Assembly: GCF_019175285.1 (NCBI RefSeq)
Contig: NC_056525.1
Span: forward strand, 124,396,653 to 124,460,652
DNA from: Sceloporus undulatus
Taxonomy: Eukaryota > Chordata > Lepidosauria > Squamata > Phrynosomatidae
DNA: 64,000 bases
Direction of reading: 5' to 3'
In this document: positions 1-10,417 of the stretch, piece after piece
How positions within the stretch are numbered: position 1 is the stretch's first letter
Layout: every line of letters begins with the position of its first letter
Made by a program: the position numbers and the translations under genes
Notes under the pieces: model-generated
The model's database searches: none
Seen by the model: only the letters and a program-made list of their open reading frames with translations
What the model was told of the DNA's origin: nothing

Positions 1-575
1 CCTTAAAGAGCACAGTCTGGAGACCACTGGCTTAGAGACTCCTCAGTGCAGCATGAAGCAGTATATAAAGACTGTATGAAGCAGTATATGAATTAGACTT
101 AGAGGAGTCTCTAAGCCAGTGGTCCCCAAAGTGTGCCCTTGAAGGGATTTTGGACTACAGCTCCCAGAAGCCTCAGTCACGGTGGCCAATAGCCTGGGAT
201 GCTGGGAGCTGGAGTCCAAAATCCCCTCAAAGAGCACAGTCTGGGGACCACTGGCTTAGAGACTCCTCAGTGGAGTATGAAGCAGTATATAAACCAATGG
301 TCCCCAAACTGTGCCCTTTAGGAGACTTTGGACTCCATCTCCCAGAAGCCTCAGCCATATTGGTCCATAGCCTGGGATTCTGGGAGCTGGAGTCCAAAAT
401 GACTTTAAGAGCACAGTTTGGGGACCACTGGCTTAGAGACTCCTCAGTGCAGTACGAAGCAGTATATAAGTCAATGGTTCCCAAACGGTGCCCTTTAAGA
501 TACTTTGGACTCCATCTCCCAGAAGCCTCAGCCATGGTGGCCCACAGCCTGGGATGCTGGGAGTTGGAGTCTGTA
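1..575. repeat. Array of three palindromic hAT-like MITE units
   Basis: Three related units follow one another. Each has a left end like AGTGGTCCCCAAACTGTGCC, a middle containing CTCCCAGAAGCCTCAG, and a right end that mirrors the left (GGCACAGTTTGGGGACCACT reversed). The spacer CTTAGAGACTCCTCAGTG plus GAAGCAGTATATAA recurs near 31, 255 and 432, so unit and spacer were copied together. Spacing is about 224 and 177 bases. Related single copies lie at 24.5 kb and 61.0 kb. Open frames here are translations of the repeat. Confidence 0.7.
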
Positions 576-707
576 GAAGAAGAAGAAATCTTTTAAAGGA
601 GACCATGCATGGTTTAAAAAAGGTAGAGGTGGCAGGGTTCTAGGACTGGTGGAGAAAGGGGAGGTCAAGATATCCCATACTGGAGACTTTTGTCCTTCCT
701 CGCTTAC

Positions 708-864
708 CATAGACGCGGAGCCATCCCTGGAGCTGGCAGACAGACTCCCTGAGGATCCTCTCCAGGGTGCTGGCAGCCCCGGCTAACTCGGCGGGTCCCG
801 GCAGGGAGTTCTTGAGCCGCTCCAGGCAGCAGGGCTCCCCTCCTTCCCCGCCGCAGGGCTCCAT
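708..864 (-). CDS. RASAL2: RASAL2 first coding exon (long isoform, partial gene)
   Basis: RASAL2 is a Ras GTPase-activating protein that switches off Ras at the membrane; its PH, C2 and RasGAP domains are encoded by exons beyond the window's left edge. Read on the minus strand, the exon encodes 52 residues plus one base. Its end, LERILRESVCQLQGWLRVYG, closely resembles the recalled human long-isoform segment LDRILLESVCQQQSWVRVYD. The donor is ATG|GTAAGCG at 708/707, leaving phase 1 (G|), which would allow the Asp found in human. I chose the ATG at 862-864 because its context is gccATGg and its length and MEP start resemble the human start. An in-frame ATG at 958-960 would add 32 residues. Identification is from memory of the family. 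Confidence 0.87.
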
Positions 865-1200
865 GGCTGGAGGCAGGGCCACGCCCCCTTCTGCCTCAGT
901 CCATGCCGAGGAGCCACCGGCGGAGAGCCCCCTTTTTGCTGCCACCTCCGCCGCTCCCACTCCTCCTCTGCTGCTCCTTCAGCTCAGCAGCGGCGGTGGG
1001 CATCCCAGGGAGATAGGCGGGAGCAATGGAAGGCCGAAATGCCGGCTGGCTGCCCAAGGCGTGGATGATGGACCGAGGGCCAGGCCGCCTCAATCGCCCA
1101 TCGACGCGCTCACGCCCACAAAACCCCCCCCTTAACTGTTTCTTATTCCTGCCGCTCCGGGAGTGGCCTCCCGCCGCTGATTGGCTGCATGCAAATGAGG
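865..1200 (-). promoter_or_regulatory. CpG-rich RASAL2 promoter with CCAAT box and octamer
   Basis: GC content and CpG density rise sharply from about 740 to 1190 and fall on both sides, as in a CpG-island promoter. Read toward RASAL2, a CCAAT box lies at 1180-1184 (ATTGG on the plus strand). Next to it is a perfect octamer, ATGCAAAT, at 1189-1196, a POU-factor site. No TATA box is evident. The transcription start probably lies between these sites and the ATG at 864. Confidence 0.6.
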
Positions 1201-1281
1201 AGTATCCAACCTTCCATTTGAGGCTGGGTCTTCTGTTCAGCCCTGAGGTGACCTCTCGGTCTCTTCGCGAGTTCGCTCGCT

Positions 1282-1358
1282 GCCCGCGTGGCGCAGGGCT
1301 TTAAGCGCTGGACCTGAGACTCCGGCAGACCCGGGTTCGAGTCCCAGCGTCGGCTAAT
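1282..1358 (+). repeat. tRNA-like SINE head with intact Pol III boxes
   Basis: A cloverleaf-like sequence has an A-box-like GTGGCGCAGG near 1287 and a perfect B box GGTTCGAGTCC at 1334-1344. The acceptor strands GCCCGCG and CGTCGGC pair imperfectly. There is no clean anticodon arm, and the sequence runs on without a terminator, so a SINE head or tRNA pseudogene is more likely than a working tRNA. It is CpG-rich and therefore looks young. It differs from the Sauria SINE heads elsewhere. Confidence 0.5.
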
Positions 1359-1394
1359 TCGGTGAACCTGTAAAACCCTATATGAGTTTGAATG

Positions 1395-1960
1395 CATAGA
1401 TAAAGGAGGGGGGACGCCTGGCTTATGCGAAAAGGATCTAGGAGTCCATATAGACCACGAGTTGGACATGAGTCCACAGTGTGATGCTGCAGCTAACAAG
1501 GCCAATGCGATTCCAGGCTGCATCAATAGAAGTATAGTGTCTAGATCAAGGGAAATCATAGTGCCACTATATTCTGCTCTGGTCAGGCCCCACCTGGAAT
1601 ATTGTGTCCATCTGGGCACTACAGTTAAAAAAAGGACATTGAGAAACTGGAGTGTGTCCAAAGGAGGATGACTAAAATGGTGAAGGGTCTGGAAACCATG
1701 CCCTATGAGGAACGCCTTAGGGAGCTGGGTATGTTTAGCCTGGAGAAAAGAAGGTTAAGAGGCGATATGATCGCCCTGTTTAAATATTTGAAGGGATGTC
1801 ATATTGAGGAGGGAGCAAGCTTGTTTTCTGCTGCTCCAGAGACTAGAACACAGAACACTGGATGTAGGCTTGATTGAGAGTTCCTGCATGGCAGAAGGGG
1901 GTTGGACTGGATGGCCCTTGTGTCTCTCCCAGTTCTATGAGTGGAAGCCCCTACAAGCTT
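1395..1960 (+). repeat. CR1 LINE, 3' part of reverse transcriptase ORF and 3' end
   Basis: Translation gives the CR1 C-terminal pattern: YSALVRPHLEYCV, then [21 protein letters not shown] and ALFKYLKG, in more than one frame. The 3' end carries the family's GGTTGGACTGGATGGCCC and TTCTATGA signature. It is 5'-truncated and broken by frameshifts. Confidence 0.85.
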
Positions 1961-1984
1961 TTTGCTCGCCACAATTTGACTCTA

Positions 1985-2170
1985 TGGTAAGCTTACCACA
2001 GGGGTTTCCCGTCAAAGTTTGGTCAAAGGTGGGGTTGCCATGCCTTCCTCTGAGTCTGAGAGAGTGTGACTTGCCCAAGGTCTCCCAGTGGGGTTCCATG
2101 GCCGCGCAGGGATTCGAACCCTGGCCTCCAGAGGCCAACACTCAAATACCATGCTGTCTGTCCTGTAATG
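1985..2170 (-). repeat. Sauria-type tRNA SINE (reverse)
   Basis: Reverse orientation shows the B box GGTTCGAATCCC, the GGAACCCCACTGGGAGACC block and the CTCTCAGACTCAGAGGAAGG middle. The BovB-like tail is short or missing. Confidence 0.75.
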
Positions 2171-2175
2171 AGGCT

Positions 2176-2465
2176 TGTTGTTAGCTGCTCTGGAGTGGAC
2201 CCTGACCCAGGGCAACCCAGGAACATCTCCCTGTCCTACTATTCTTAGTTCCTGTAAAGTCATACTCAGGATCTCCTTACTAGAGTCCCTCCATCTAACA
2301 TGCGGCCTTCCTCTCTTTCTGCTTCCCTCCACCTTTCCCAGCTTTATCGTTTCTTCCAATGATTCATGTGTTTTCGTCACGCGTCCAAAGTACGCCAGCC
2401 TAAATTTGGTCACCTTGGCTTCCAGGGAGATTTCTGGTTTCATCTGTTCAACGACTCATTTAGAC
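2176..2465 (-). repeat. BovB-like RTE LINE, 3' fragment
   Basis: On the minus strand the translation shows the RTE C-terminal pattern: SLEAKVTKFRLAYFGRV, then LEETIKLGKVEGSRKRGRPH and WRDSSKEILSM. This corresponds to the end of the BovB reverse transcriptase ORF. Two better copies lie at 32.1 and 36.4 kb. Confidence 0.8.
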
Positions 2466-2888
2466 CAATGGACATTTTAAATATGGAATGGGAAGAAGTG
2501 ATGGACTATTTAAGGTCCAAAGGGGTCACAACAGTGGCAACAAACTAGCTAGATATCAGTTGGACAAATCATTATATATATATGGATATAATATTGACAG
2601 AAGATGGGAGAAATACATAATTATTATATAGTCGCGTTTAAATGTCTATATTTTTGTGTAGGTTTTGTGTCGGCTGATGAAAAAAAGAGATGAAACAAGA
2701 GAAGACCGAATTCCTGGTTTGTTATTTTGAACGGTGAAAAGGTAGGAGGTTTGAAATTAGGACATTGACTCCCCGAATTTGGAGGACAGGAAGTTTTTTG
2801 TCCATTAAGTTGTATTCAAATTTGCTTTAAACATTATATTTGGTATGATTTGCCTGAAAAGAAGAAGGCCCTCCCTCCCTCCATCATC
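2466..2888. other. No gene seen; AT-rich spacer
   Basis: AT-rich sequence with a short TA run near 2570. I see no exon, no clear repeat family and no RNA gene. Confidence 0.5.
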
Positions 2889-2896
2889 ATCCAGAG

Positions 2897-3085
2897 CAGT
2901 GGTTTTCAACCTTCCTAATGCCGCAGATCTTTAATATGTAGTTCCTCATGTTGTGGTGACCCCCAGCCATAAAATTATTTTCATGGCTACATGCAAATAT
3001 GTGTTTTCTGATTATCTTAGTTGACCCCTGTGAAAGGGTCGTTCGACCCCCAAAGGGGTCCCGACCCACAGGTTGGGAACCACTG
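2897..3085 (-). mobile_element. SPIN non-autonomous hAT transposon, 189 bp
   Basis: The left end is CAGTGGTTTTCAACCTTCCT; the right end, reversed, is CAGTGGTTCCCAACCTGTGG. The interior carries TCATGTTGTGGTGACCCCCA and GACCCCTGTGAAAGGGTC, the recalled SPIN signature. An 8-bp target duplication, ATCCAGAG/ATCCAAAG, flanks it (2889-2896 and 3086-3093), as expected for hAT. The second copy at 33949 has the same length. Confidence 0.88.
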
Positions 3086-3236
3086 ATCCAAAGGGAGAGA
3101 AGAGCAGGCCAGAACCATTGGCCTAATTGGAGTAAGAAGAAGGGCCCTCCCTCCAGTCCATCTGCCCTGGTCCAGGCCTCTGAGGGAGAGAAGATCTGCT
3201 GGACTTTCCCCCTTCCCCACTGCCATTCCCTTCTCT

Positions 3237-3368
3237 TTTTGTGTCTTGTCGTTTTAGATTGTAAGCCCGAGGGCAGGGAAATGTTTAATTAACAATTTGT
3301 AAGATGCTTTGATAGCCTTTTGGCTGAAGAGCGGGGTATAAATAAATAAATATTGTTATTATTACTAA
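3237..3368 (+). repeat. L2-like LINE 3' tail
   Basis: The sequence contains GATTGTAAGCCCGAGGGCAG, then GCGGGGTATAAATAAATAAA, then ATT-rich repeats. This is the usual 3' end of vertebrate L2-like elements. Only the tail remains. Confidence 0.65.
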
Positions 3369-3374
3369 TAACTT

Positions 3375-3915
3375 GGGTAAAGGAATAGAGAGCATGCCTT
3401 ATCAAATTTGCAGATGACACCAAATTAGGAGGAATAGCAACTACCCCAAAGGATAGGATCAAAATTCAAAATGACTTGAATAGATGAGAAACCTGGGCCA
3501 AAACTAACCAAATGAACTTCAACAGGGAGAAATATAAGATACTGCACTAAGGGAGAAAAAATGAAATGCATAGATATAAGATGGGGGGACACCTGGCTTA
3601 CGGAGATTTAAGGAGACGTGTGAAAGGGATCTAGGAGTCCTAGTAGACCACAAGTTGAACATGAGTCAACAGTGTGATGTGGCAGCTAAAATGGTCAATG
3701 CTATTTTACGCTGCATCAATAGAAGTATAGTATCTAAATCAAGGGAAGTAATAGTGCCACTCTATTCTGCCTTGGTCAGGCGTCAGCTAGAATACTGTGT
3801 CCAGTATTGGATGGCCATCTGTGGAGATCGTTTTGATTGTGAGTTCCTGCATGGCAGAATGAGGTTGGACTGGATGACACTTGTGGTCTCTTCCAACGCT
3901 ATGATTCTATGATTC
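3375..3915 (+). repeat. CR1 LINE with internal deletion
   Basis: It begins in the reverse transcriptase near FADDTKLGG (CR1 YADDTKLGG), continues to [15 protein letters not shown] and [16 protein letters not shown], then jumps to the 3' untranslated end. It finishes with the ATGATTCTATGATTCTAT repeat typical of CR1. Stops and a deletion between the ORF and the tail show it is dead. Confidence 0.85.
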
Positions 3916-4111
3916 TATCTACATTGAGTAGCATTTGATTTTTGACAAACCAGTGGCATTTTGTATTCGATGTTCAGTATTTCTAAGTCTATCTGTGCAC
4001 CAACACTGGTATAGACATGACAGTCAAATACTTATCAGGCTCTCAGAGATGTGATTTTGATTCCTAGGAGATTAAATTTCACAGATTGCTGACGGGGAAA
4101 AAATACACATG

Positions 4112-4567
4112 GGGGAAAAACTAGTTTGTTTCAAGTGCCTTCAATTTTGCTGACCTGTGGCGATCCCATGAATTCTTCATAGGGTGTTTTTAGGCAAGGG
4201 ATGCTCAGAAGTGGTTTTGCCAGTTCCTTCCTCTAAAACAGTGATGGCGAACCTATGGCACGCGTGCCAGAGGTGGCACTCAGAGCCCTCTCTGTGGGCA
4301 CATGTGCCGTCGCCCCAGCAGAGTTTGCCAGAGTCTGTTACTAGAAAGCCCAGAGTGACATGGCACTTTGCAATAAATAAGTGGGTTTTCAGTTGCAGTT
4401 TGGGCACTCTGCCTCGAAAAGGTTCACCATCACTGCTCTAAAACATACCCTACATCACCTGGTTTTCCTTGGTGGACTCCCATTCAAGAACTAACCAGAG
4501 CTAACCCTGCTTAGCTTCCAAAAATCAGACAGGATTCAGTGCCTTTAGGGTGTTTAAGCCTACACCT
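4112..4567 (-). repeat. 5S-rRNA-derived SINE (5S-Sauria type), split by a hAT insertion
   Basis: On the minus strand the head matches 5S rRNA: an ACACCCTAAAGGCACTGAAT-like start, TCCTGTCTGAT, GGAAGCTAAGCAGGGTTAG, CTGGTTAGTTCTTGAATGGG. The tail at 4112-4238 has the BovB-like GTTTCAAGTGCCTTC ending. A 197-bp hAT element (4239-4435) interrupts it. Confidence 0.75.
4239..4435. mobile_element. hAT MITE with perfect 8-bp target duplication
   Basis: The ends are CAGTGATGGCGAACCT and, reversed, CAGTGATGGTGAACCT. The target duplication CTCTAAAA is identical on both sides (4231-4238, 4436-4443), suggesting a fairly recent insertion. The interior is rich in GGCACNC motifs (GCCAGAGGTGGCAC, GAGCCCTCTCTGTGGGCAC). 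No coding capacity. Confidence 0.85.
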
Positions 4568-6019
4568 TAAATATATATACTTCTACCGATTGCCTCTAAT
4601 CCACTCTGTGCCTCCACCAAATAGAGGATCTACAGGTGTAAACTTGGACAGTTTAGGAGAATTTAGGCTGCCTCACCAATAGGCACCATCTGCCATTTCA
4701 AGGATCTCATTCTCTGCCCAGTTTCTAGTTTCTCTCCTACTGAAAGTTCATATTTCAGTTACTCCTCCCCCCTTAAAAAACCAAAAAAGCACTTTAAAAT
4801 GAATGCATATCTACTGTATAATTAAAATACATAACATAATAAAAATCATGCATGTTCATTGTTCTGTGCATTGTTAGTTCCAGAAACGGTTTGCAAATGA
4901 GTAAAATTGTCACACTTTATTATGTATTCTTTTATTAACTCTGAGACCTCCTATCTGGCTGTATCTCGATAGCTCGGCTTCCAGTGCTTTGATTTCAGAG
5001 GCTCCATTATACTAAAACCATAAGCATAAAAACCTTTTGCTCTTCAAATGGCACAACTGATCTTAGCCCATACCAGTCATCTTGTTATAATGCAGATGTA
5101 TAGCAGGTACATTTTTACAGTGACAATGGCAATGCTGTTGTGAAGTAATCCCATCTCATTCCTGCTGTGCTTACACCTGATCCTTTGAAAGTTTATTGGA
5201 ATGCAACTCAAACTGTTGCTAAATTGGCTTTGTTAACATGGTACAGTAAGTGTGCATAACGTCACTGCATTATGGCCCACTCCTATACACTCTGCATTGA
5301 CAAGTGTGCACAGGAGTGTGAATATTTTTAATTGTATTGTATTAAAATACATATAAATCAAGACATACACAAACATCACTAACATCACAAAAAATGAAAA
5401 CTCTAACTATTAAGACATAACATAAAACTTCCTGATTTCTTGAGATCCTTAACATTTGTTTGTTTCTTAGTACTTTCTATATATACTCTTAACTATAACT
5501 TTATCCCATATCCAATATCTTTATAATCTTTATAAATAATCTATTATTATATTTTCATCAATTTACAGTTTAAGTTCCAACTGTTAATACTCAACCCACT
5601 GTATTTCTGTTCACTTTACATCCCTCTTGTATTCAAAATTAATCTATTCTATACAATTCTCCCACAGGTCAACATCCTCAATAGATAACTAAATAGCTAA
5701 ATTAACACTTCAGTCATACTTTATGAAGTCTATGTCTATATTAACAGTCTAATACCTTGTTTATATTACTGTCTTCCTTCTTTATATATTCTATATATAT
5801 GTCCTACCTGTCTCCCCTCTTAATATGATCACTTTGGCCTAATTTTGTAATCTCGCCATTTTGTAATTCTGTAATGAACTGAACTGTAACTGTAGTTAGG
5901 GATCTTATGACTTTATTGTCCTTTTAAGTGAGGGAAGGAGGATTGGAGGGTTGTAGTAAAGATGGTTATGCTTTTTTACTGTTTACGTTACTGTTACATA
6001 TGATTTTCTGTTACCCACC
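4568..6019. other. Intergenic, no gene seen
   Basis: About 1.45 kb of AT-rich sequence. The part from 5300 to 5850 is strongly A/T skewed, with many ATATA and TATTTA words. No conserved-looking open frame, SINE head or transposon end was found. Confidence 0.5.
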
Positions 6020-6054
6020 TTGACCCTCAAATAGGGAGAGGTGGGATACAAATA

Positions 6055-6113
<59 letters not shown>
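6020..6113 (+). repeat. L2-like tail ending in an (ATT)n run beside a gap
   Basis: CCACCTTGACCCTC and AGGGAGAGGTGGGATACAAA are L2-type 3' end words, followed by about 58 bases of ATT repeat that run into an assembly gap. Confidence 0.6.
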
Positions 6114-6123
6114 NNNNNNNNNN
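6114..6123. other. Assembly gap (10 N)
   Basis: Ten N bases follow an (ATT)n microsatellite. The true length is unknown. Confidence 0.99.
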
Positions 6124-6194
6124 TCAACTGGAATCAGAAGCCAGCAAAACTCTTCACTGCTTTCTTCTGTTGGTGCTGTGTGGAATATGTAGTA

Positions 6195-6400
6195 GAGGGA
6201 ATGTTGCTGTCGTGCACCTTTAAGTCAGAAAAGGCAAATCTATCACTGGGTTTTCTTGGCAGAAATTTGCTCAGAGGGGATTTGCCTTTGCAGAACTTGT
6301 GACCCAGTCCAGTGGGTTTCCATAGCCAAACGGGGATTCAGACACTGGTGTCCATAGTCATGGGCCAACACCCAAACCACTACATTATGCTGGTTAATAG
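6195..6400 (-). repeat. Sauria-type SINE (reverse)
   Basis: The reverse strand has a degenerate tRNA-like head, the GGAAACCCACTGGA block, a CAAATCCCCTCTGAGCAAAT-like middle and a short BovB-like end near 6210. Confidence 0.75.
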
Positions 6401-7184
6401 TATACGGTTAAAGTGCTGTACTTGGACTAGAGAAACTGAAGTCCATATCTTTGTTTGGTCATGGAACATACCCTCCCAACATGGACCATTGCTGCCTCTC
6501 AGCAAATCTCCCTAACAGGGTTGTGAGGATTTATAGCAGTACAGGAACTATGCAAAGTCTTCATGTATGTTCCTAATGTGGACAAATAACAACAGCAGCA
6601 GCAACAACAGAGGCACTTCTAATTGTACTGTAGTCTTATTAGAACACTTCTGATGTAAAAAAAAAAAAGGGCAGATCCATTAAAATATCACAGGAAGCCC
6701 TGAAAAGTGGCTGTTATCTGATTCACAGGAAAAAAACGAAAAGGAAATTAAGGACAAACTTACAAACTGTGCCTGCTTCCTTTGCACTTTGCTTCAACTT
6801 GTATCCACTTCTCTTGCTCTTTGCACTTTTACACCTCTCTCCTCATTCTTAACTCGCTTCATGCTTTCACAATGCCTGTCTCGTTCACCTTGCAGCTGTA
6901 CCTGCTATCTCTGTGTAGTTTCAAATTTCCTTTACAAAAAGTCCTGACATACTGAGCGTAATGCCAGTCCTCGTACCATTTCAGCTTCTACCCCTTTCTC
7001 CTTTGGAAAGAACGATAGTGATAAACATTGCTTATACAAGCTTGCATGCTTAGCTATTAGTTGGATGTTCAAAGCCAGGATAGGACACAGCCCTCTGGTT
7101 GTAGTTGGACCACACATCACAGTAATGCTAGCCAATGTAGTCAGTGTTCAGGAAAGCTGGGAGTGGAATTTCAGCAGTTTAGTT

Positions 7185-7420
7185 GTTGCTTTTGTGTGCC
7201 TTCATGTCATTTCCAACTTAGGGCAACCCTAAGATGAACCTATTACAAGGTTTTCTTGGCATGGTTTGTTCAGAGGGGCTTGCCATTGCCTTCCTCTGAA
7301 CCTGAGAGATTATGACGTGTCCAAGATCACCGGGTGGTTTTCCATGGCAGAGCGGGCATTTCAACCCTGGTCTCCAGAATCATAGTCCAACTCTCAAATT
7401 ATGGCATAATGGTTCTCCAG
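7185..7420 (-). repeat. Sauria-type SINE (reverse), near full length
   Basis: Reverse orientation gives a degenerate tRNA-like head, ACCATGCCAAGAAAACCTTG and the BovB-like tail AAATGACATGAAGGCACACA. It is one of the more complete copies. Confidence 0.8.
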
Positions 7421-9329
7421 CAATGTCTAGAGGGCCACATATTTCTCAGCTCTGGTTTGGGTTGAAAGGCAGTTGTCATATTGCAGTAGAAGGAGGGCCT
7501 CACAGTTTCCCCTCATTAACAAGCTATCCAGAATGAGGACAGGCAATGTTTCTTAAAATTTTGTATTGGCAGTTAAAACGGATTTTATCCTCTTGGATCA
7601 CCTGAGTTCCTAAGCCAAGAGGATTATGGACAATGGTTGAAAGGCTTTGGCTGGAATTGCTTCTGATTTCCAAATGATGGGGTAGTGCTCAAAAAGGAGG
7701 CAGCATCCTACCCTTAAACTGCCTCCAAAAGCTTTGCTGTTCCTTATCTCATATACATCTCCATCTTCCGCTTTTGCACTTATATAAGAGGGGCTTCCTG
7801 ATAGCCCCAGTGTGCATTTTAAAAAATGTGTGAAAGGGTCAAACATGTACTTGGGAAGATGTTTATCATAGAGGATCAATAGACTGATAATGTGGTTTTA
7901 AATAGTCATTAGCTATTCTGAGTGCTCCAGAATAGTAGGCACTAGAAAAGAAGAATCCCCCACCCTCCTTTGCCAACAGTGGAAAGCAATCTTTCTTGAC
8001 TTGAGGAGGTGGAAGGAGGACTCATGATCAAAGCAAAAGTAGAAAAGAAACAGCCAAATAGTAGAAAGATCAGGAGAAGGGGTTAGCAAAGGATAAAACA
8101 GCACACCAGAAGAACATAAGACAAGCCCCACTACAATCACCTCCAGAATAGATACGCTGCTATTCATCTGAGCAGCTGAATTTGACCACATCATACTTTA
8201 TTTTTCCTCCTTCCCAGTCCTATCCCTTCCTTGGGTCTCATATCTTTTAAGTAGTAAACCTAAGGGCAGGAACAAGCACTGTTCCTTGAAAGCCATGGTG
8301 GGCACCTTTTTTGCTTGAACAGCAGGGTAAAAAATTATTTCAGCCAACCAACCAGCAGAGAGCCAGGATTGACTGGTAGCTTCCTGATAACAGCATACTT
8401 GATTTCGAATGAAGAAATGCCATCTCACAATATATAGGAAAACTCTACTGATAAAACCTAGTGTCATGTACACCTGCTTTAGTGAATTATGATTTACCTG
8501 CGCATGGTAATGCACATTCTTAGCAATGGCACCCGAAGGCTCTGGTCTTGCAAGGAGTTTCAGTAGTTCTCCTCCCTGCCAGTCCCTCCTATACACACAA
8601 GAGGTGTGTGTGTGTGTTTGTGTTATACATCCATCTGTTTCTTCTCATTGTGTTCCTGATTTGACTATACTTGATCATTTGGTGGACTGATAAATATAGT
8701 AAATATCCCAGTATTCAAACACCTAACAAGAACTGAACTGGGATGGAGGCTGTAATTCTTTCAGGTTATGAGTTTTGGCAGGTCCCCAAGCATGCCAACT
8801 CCTGATGCAAACTTTGCAACTCAATACAAGGTAGCTTATGGGTGCAATATATTGTGTATCTCTTTGTACCCACCCTCTGGATGCAGGAACTAAGGAGATT
8901 TGGGTCAAATCTCAAACAATGACTGGTGATGTTAACATATTTATCCTGATTGTGCTCTCATGAAGCTCATAAGAGATAAAGCATTACTTTCTGTACTACA
9001 GCTCCCTTGGCTCCTTTCAAAATGCATGCAAGAGTCAAGCTGTGGTTTGCATTTGAAGCTAAGAGTTGTGTTCTTAATATCAACATATTAATTCTTAACC
9101 CCATGTCAACATATTCAAGTCAAACATCACATTACTGTACGTTTTGCATTTTCCTCTTCCCAAGACCCAGCTTTGGAAAACAGGTGTGGAGACTGAACTG
9201 GTATAAGAATTTGAAATTATATGCGGTGAGTGTGGATTTATAATTTCAGGTTGAGCTTTCAGTGGGAAAAGACAACCAATGCATGGAATATTAAAGAGGT
9301 GTGTTAAACTCAGCTAGGTAAATTAACTC
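7421..9329. other. Intergenic, no gene seen
   Basis: There are open frames of up to 132 codons (8198-8596, minus), but none shows a family pattern, a splice context or biased composition. A short TG run lies near 8604. Confidence 0.5.
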
Positions 9330-9331
9330 AG

Positions 9332-9545
9332 GGTGCATCTACACTGTAGAAATAATTCAGTTTGACACTACTTTAATTGTTGTAGCAACATCCTATGTAA
9401 TCCTGGGAGGTGTAGTTTTGCAAAGTCTTTAGCCATCTCTACCAAAGAATGCTGGTGCGTCACAAAACCACAAATCCCTGGCTCCTGTAAGATGGCAGTT
9501 AAAGTGGTGTCAAACTGCATTATTTCTAGTGTAGATATAACCACA
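9332..9545. repeat. Palindromic MITE, GCATCTACACTGTAGAA family
   Basis: The ends mirror each other: GGGTGCATCTACACTGTAGA on the left, and a right end reading CATTATTTCTAGTGTAGAT. The inner arms GTTTGACACTACTTTAA and TTAAAGTGGTGTCAAAC pair. Other copies are at 20.85, 23.46, 55.3, 55.96 and 56.95 kb. Confidence 0.75.
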
Positions 9546-9964
9546 GTGTTAACAGCAACCTTATTACAGCTTTGTAAATGAGATCAGATGGTTGTGGCAG
9601 CCTTTCTGCTTCTTCCTTGCCAGCTGCTTCTCTCAGGAGCAGCTGTATGGAAGAGCTTAAAGGTAGTTCTCAATTTGGTGGAACCACTCTTATTGAAACA
9701 GAAAGAGGCAAGAGTTGAAGGGAGGATACAGTCCAAGCTGAGCTGCTCTCAAAAGAGAGGATGAACTGAGTTTTGAAAAGCCTCTTATTTCTGCCACAGA
9801 GGCCTGGGCTCTTGCCAAGACACCAATTATACAGGATTGTATTTTCAGAACTGTCCTCTGCTGCCAAATCAACATGGTTGTTTGCTATGTAGTTGATAAA
9901 CTGTAGTCAAGTTAAAGATTCCAGAACTGGAAGCACCATATCATGGCAAAAAAACAAAACAAGC

Positions 9965-10180
9965 AGCTTCATTTATATACCGCTTCATACTGAATTAACA
10001 GTGTCTAAGCAGTTTACAACTGTAAGCTAATTGCCCCCAACTATCTGGGTACTCATTTTAGAGACCTGGGAAGGATGCAAGCCTGAGTCAAGCTCGAGCC
10101 AAGCTTGAGCCCTTATACAGGTATTGAACTCGCAACCTTATGGTTTTGAGTGAGTGGCTGCAGTACAGGGCTGTGTGCAT
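9965..10180. repeat. Dispersed SINE-like repeat
   Basis: TTTATATACCGCTTCATACTG, AAGCAGTTTACAACTG and TCTGGGTACTCATTTTAGAGACC, followed by GGTATTGAACTCGCAACC, match a widespread squamate repeat that I recall but cannot name. Possibly a SINE with a B-box-like element near 10120. Confidence 0.45.
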
Positions 10181-10417
10181 TGTAGAGGTGCTTAAAACTA
10201 CAGTTCCCACCATCACTAGCCAATGTGTGGTACTAGATAGAGATAATGGAAGACATAGTTAACACACTTGTACAGCAGCAGGTTGTGGAAGCAGTCTGAA
10301 GAGTCAAGCAGCATTCTTATATGTGAAGAATGCTATTGGAGCCTTAGGCAATTTACTCTTAACGTTTGGTAACTATTGTAATAACTGTAACTGATGTGAC
10401 TTTATTTATTTATTTAG

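Noticed and set aside
1282-1358. Functional tRNA gene
   Set aside because: Acceptor stem imperfect, anticodon arm unclear and no terminator; SINE head fits better.
1143-1661. 172-codon minus-strand open frame
   Set aside because: Mostly antisense to the CR1 LINE and the tRNA-like SINE head.
8198-8596. 132-codon minus-strand open frame as a gene
   Set aside because: No recognised motif, no splice context and ordinary composition; within the range expected by chance over 64 kb.
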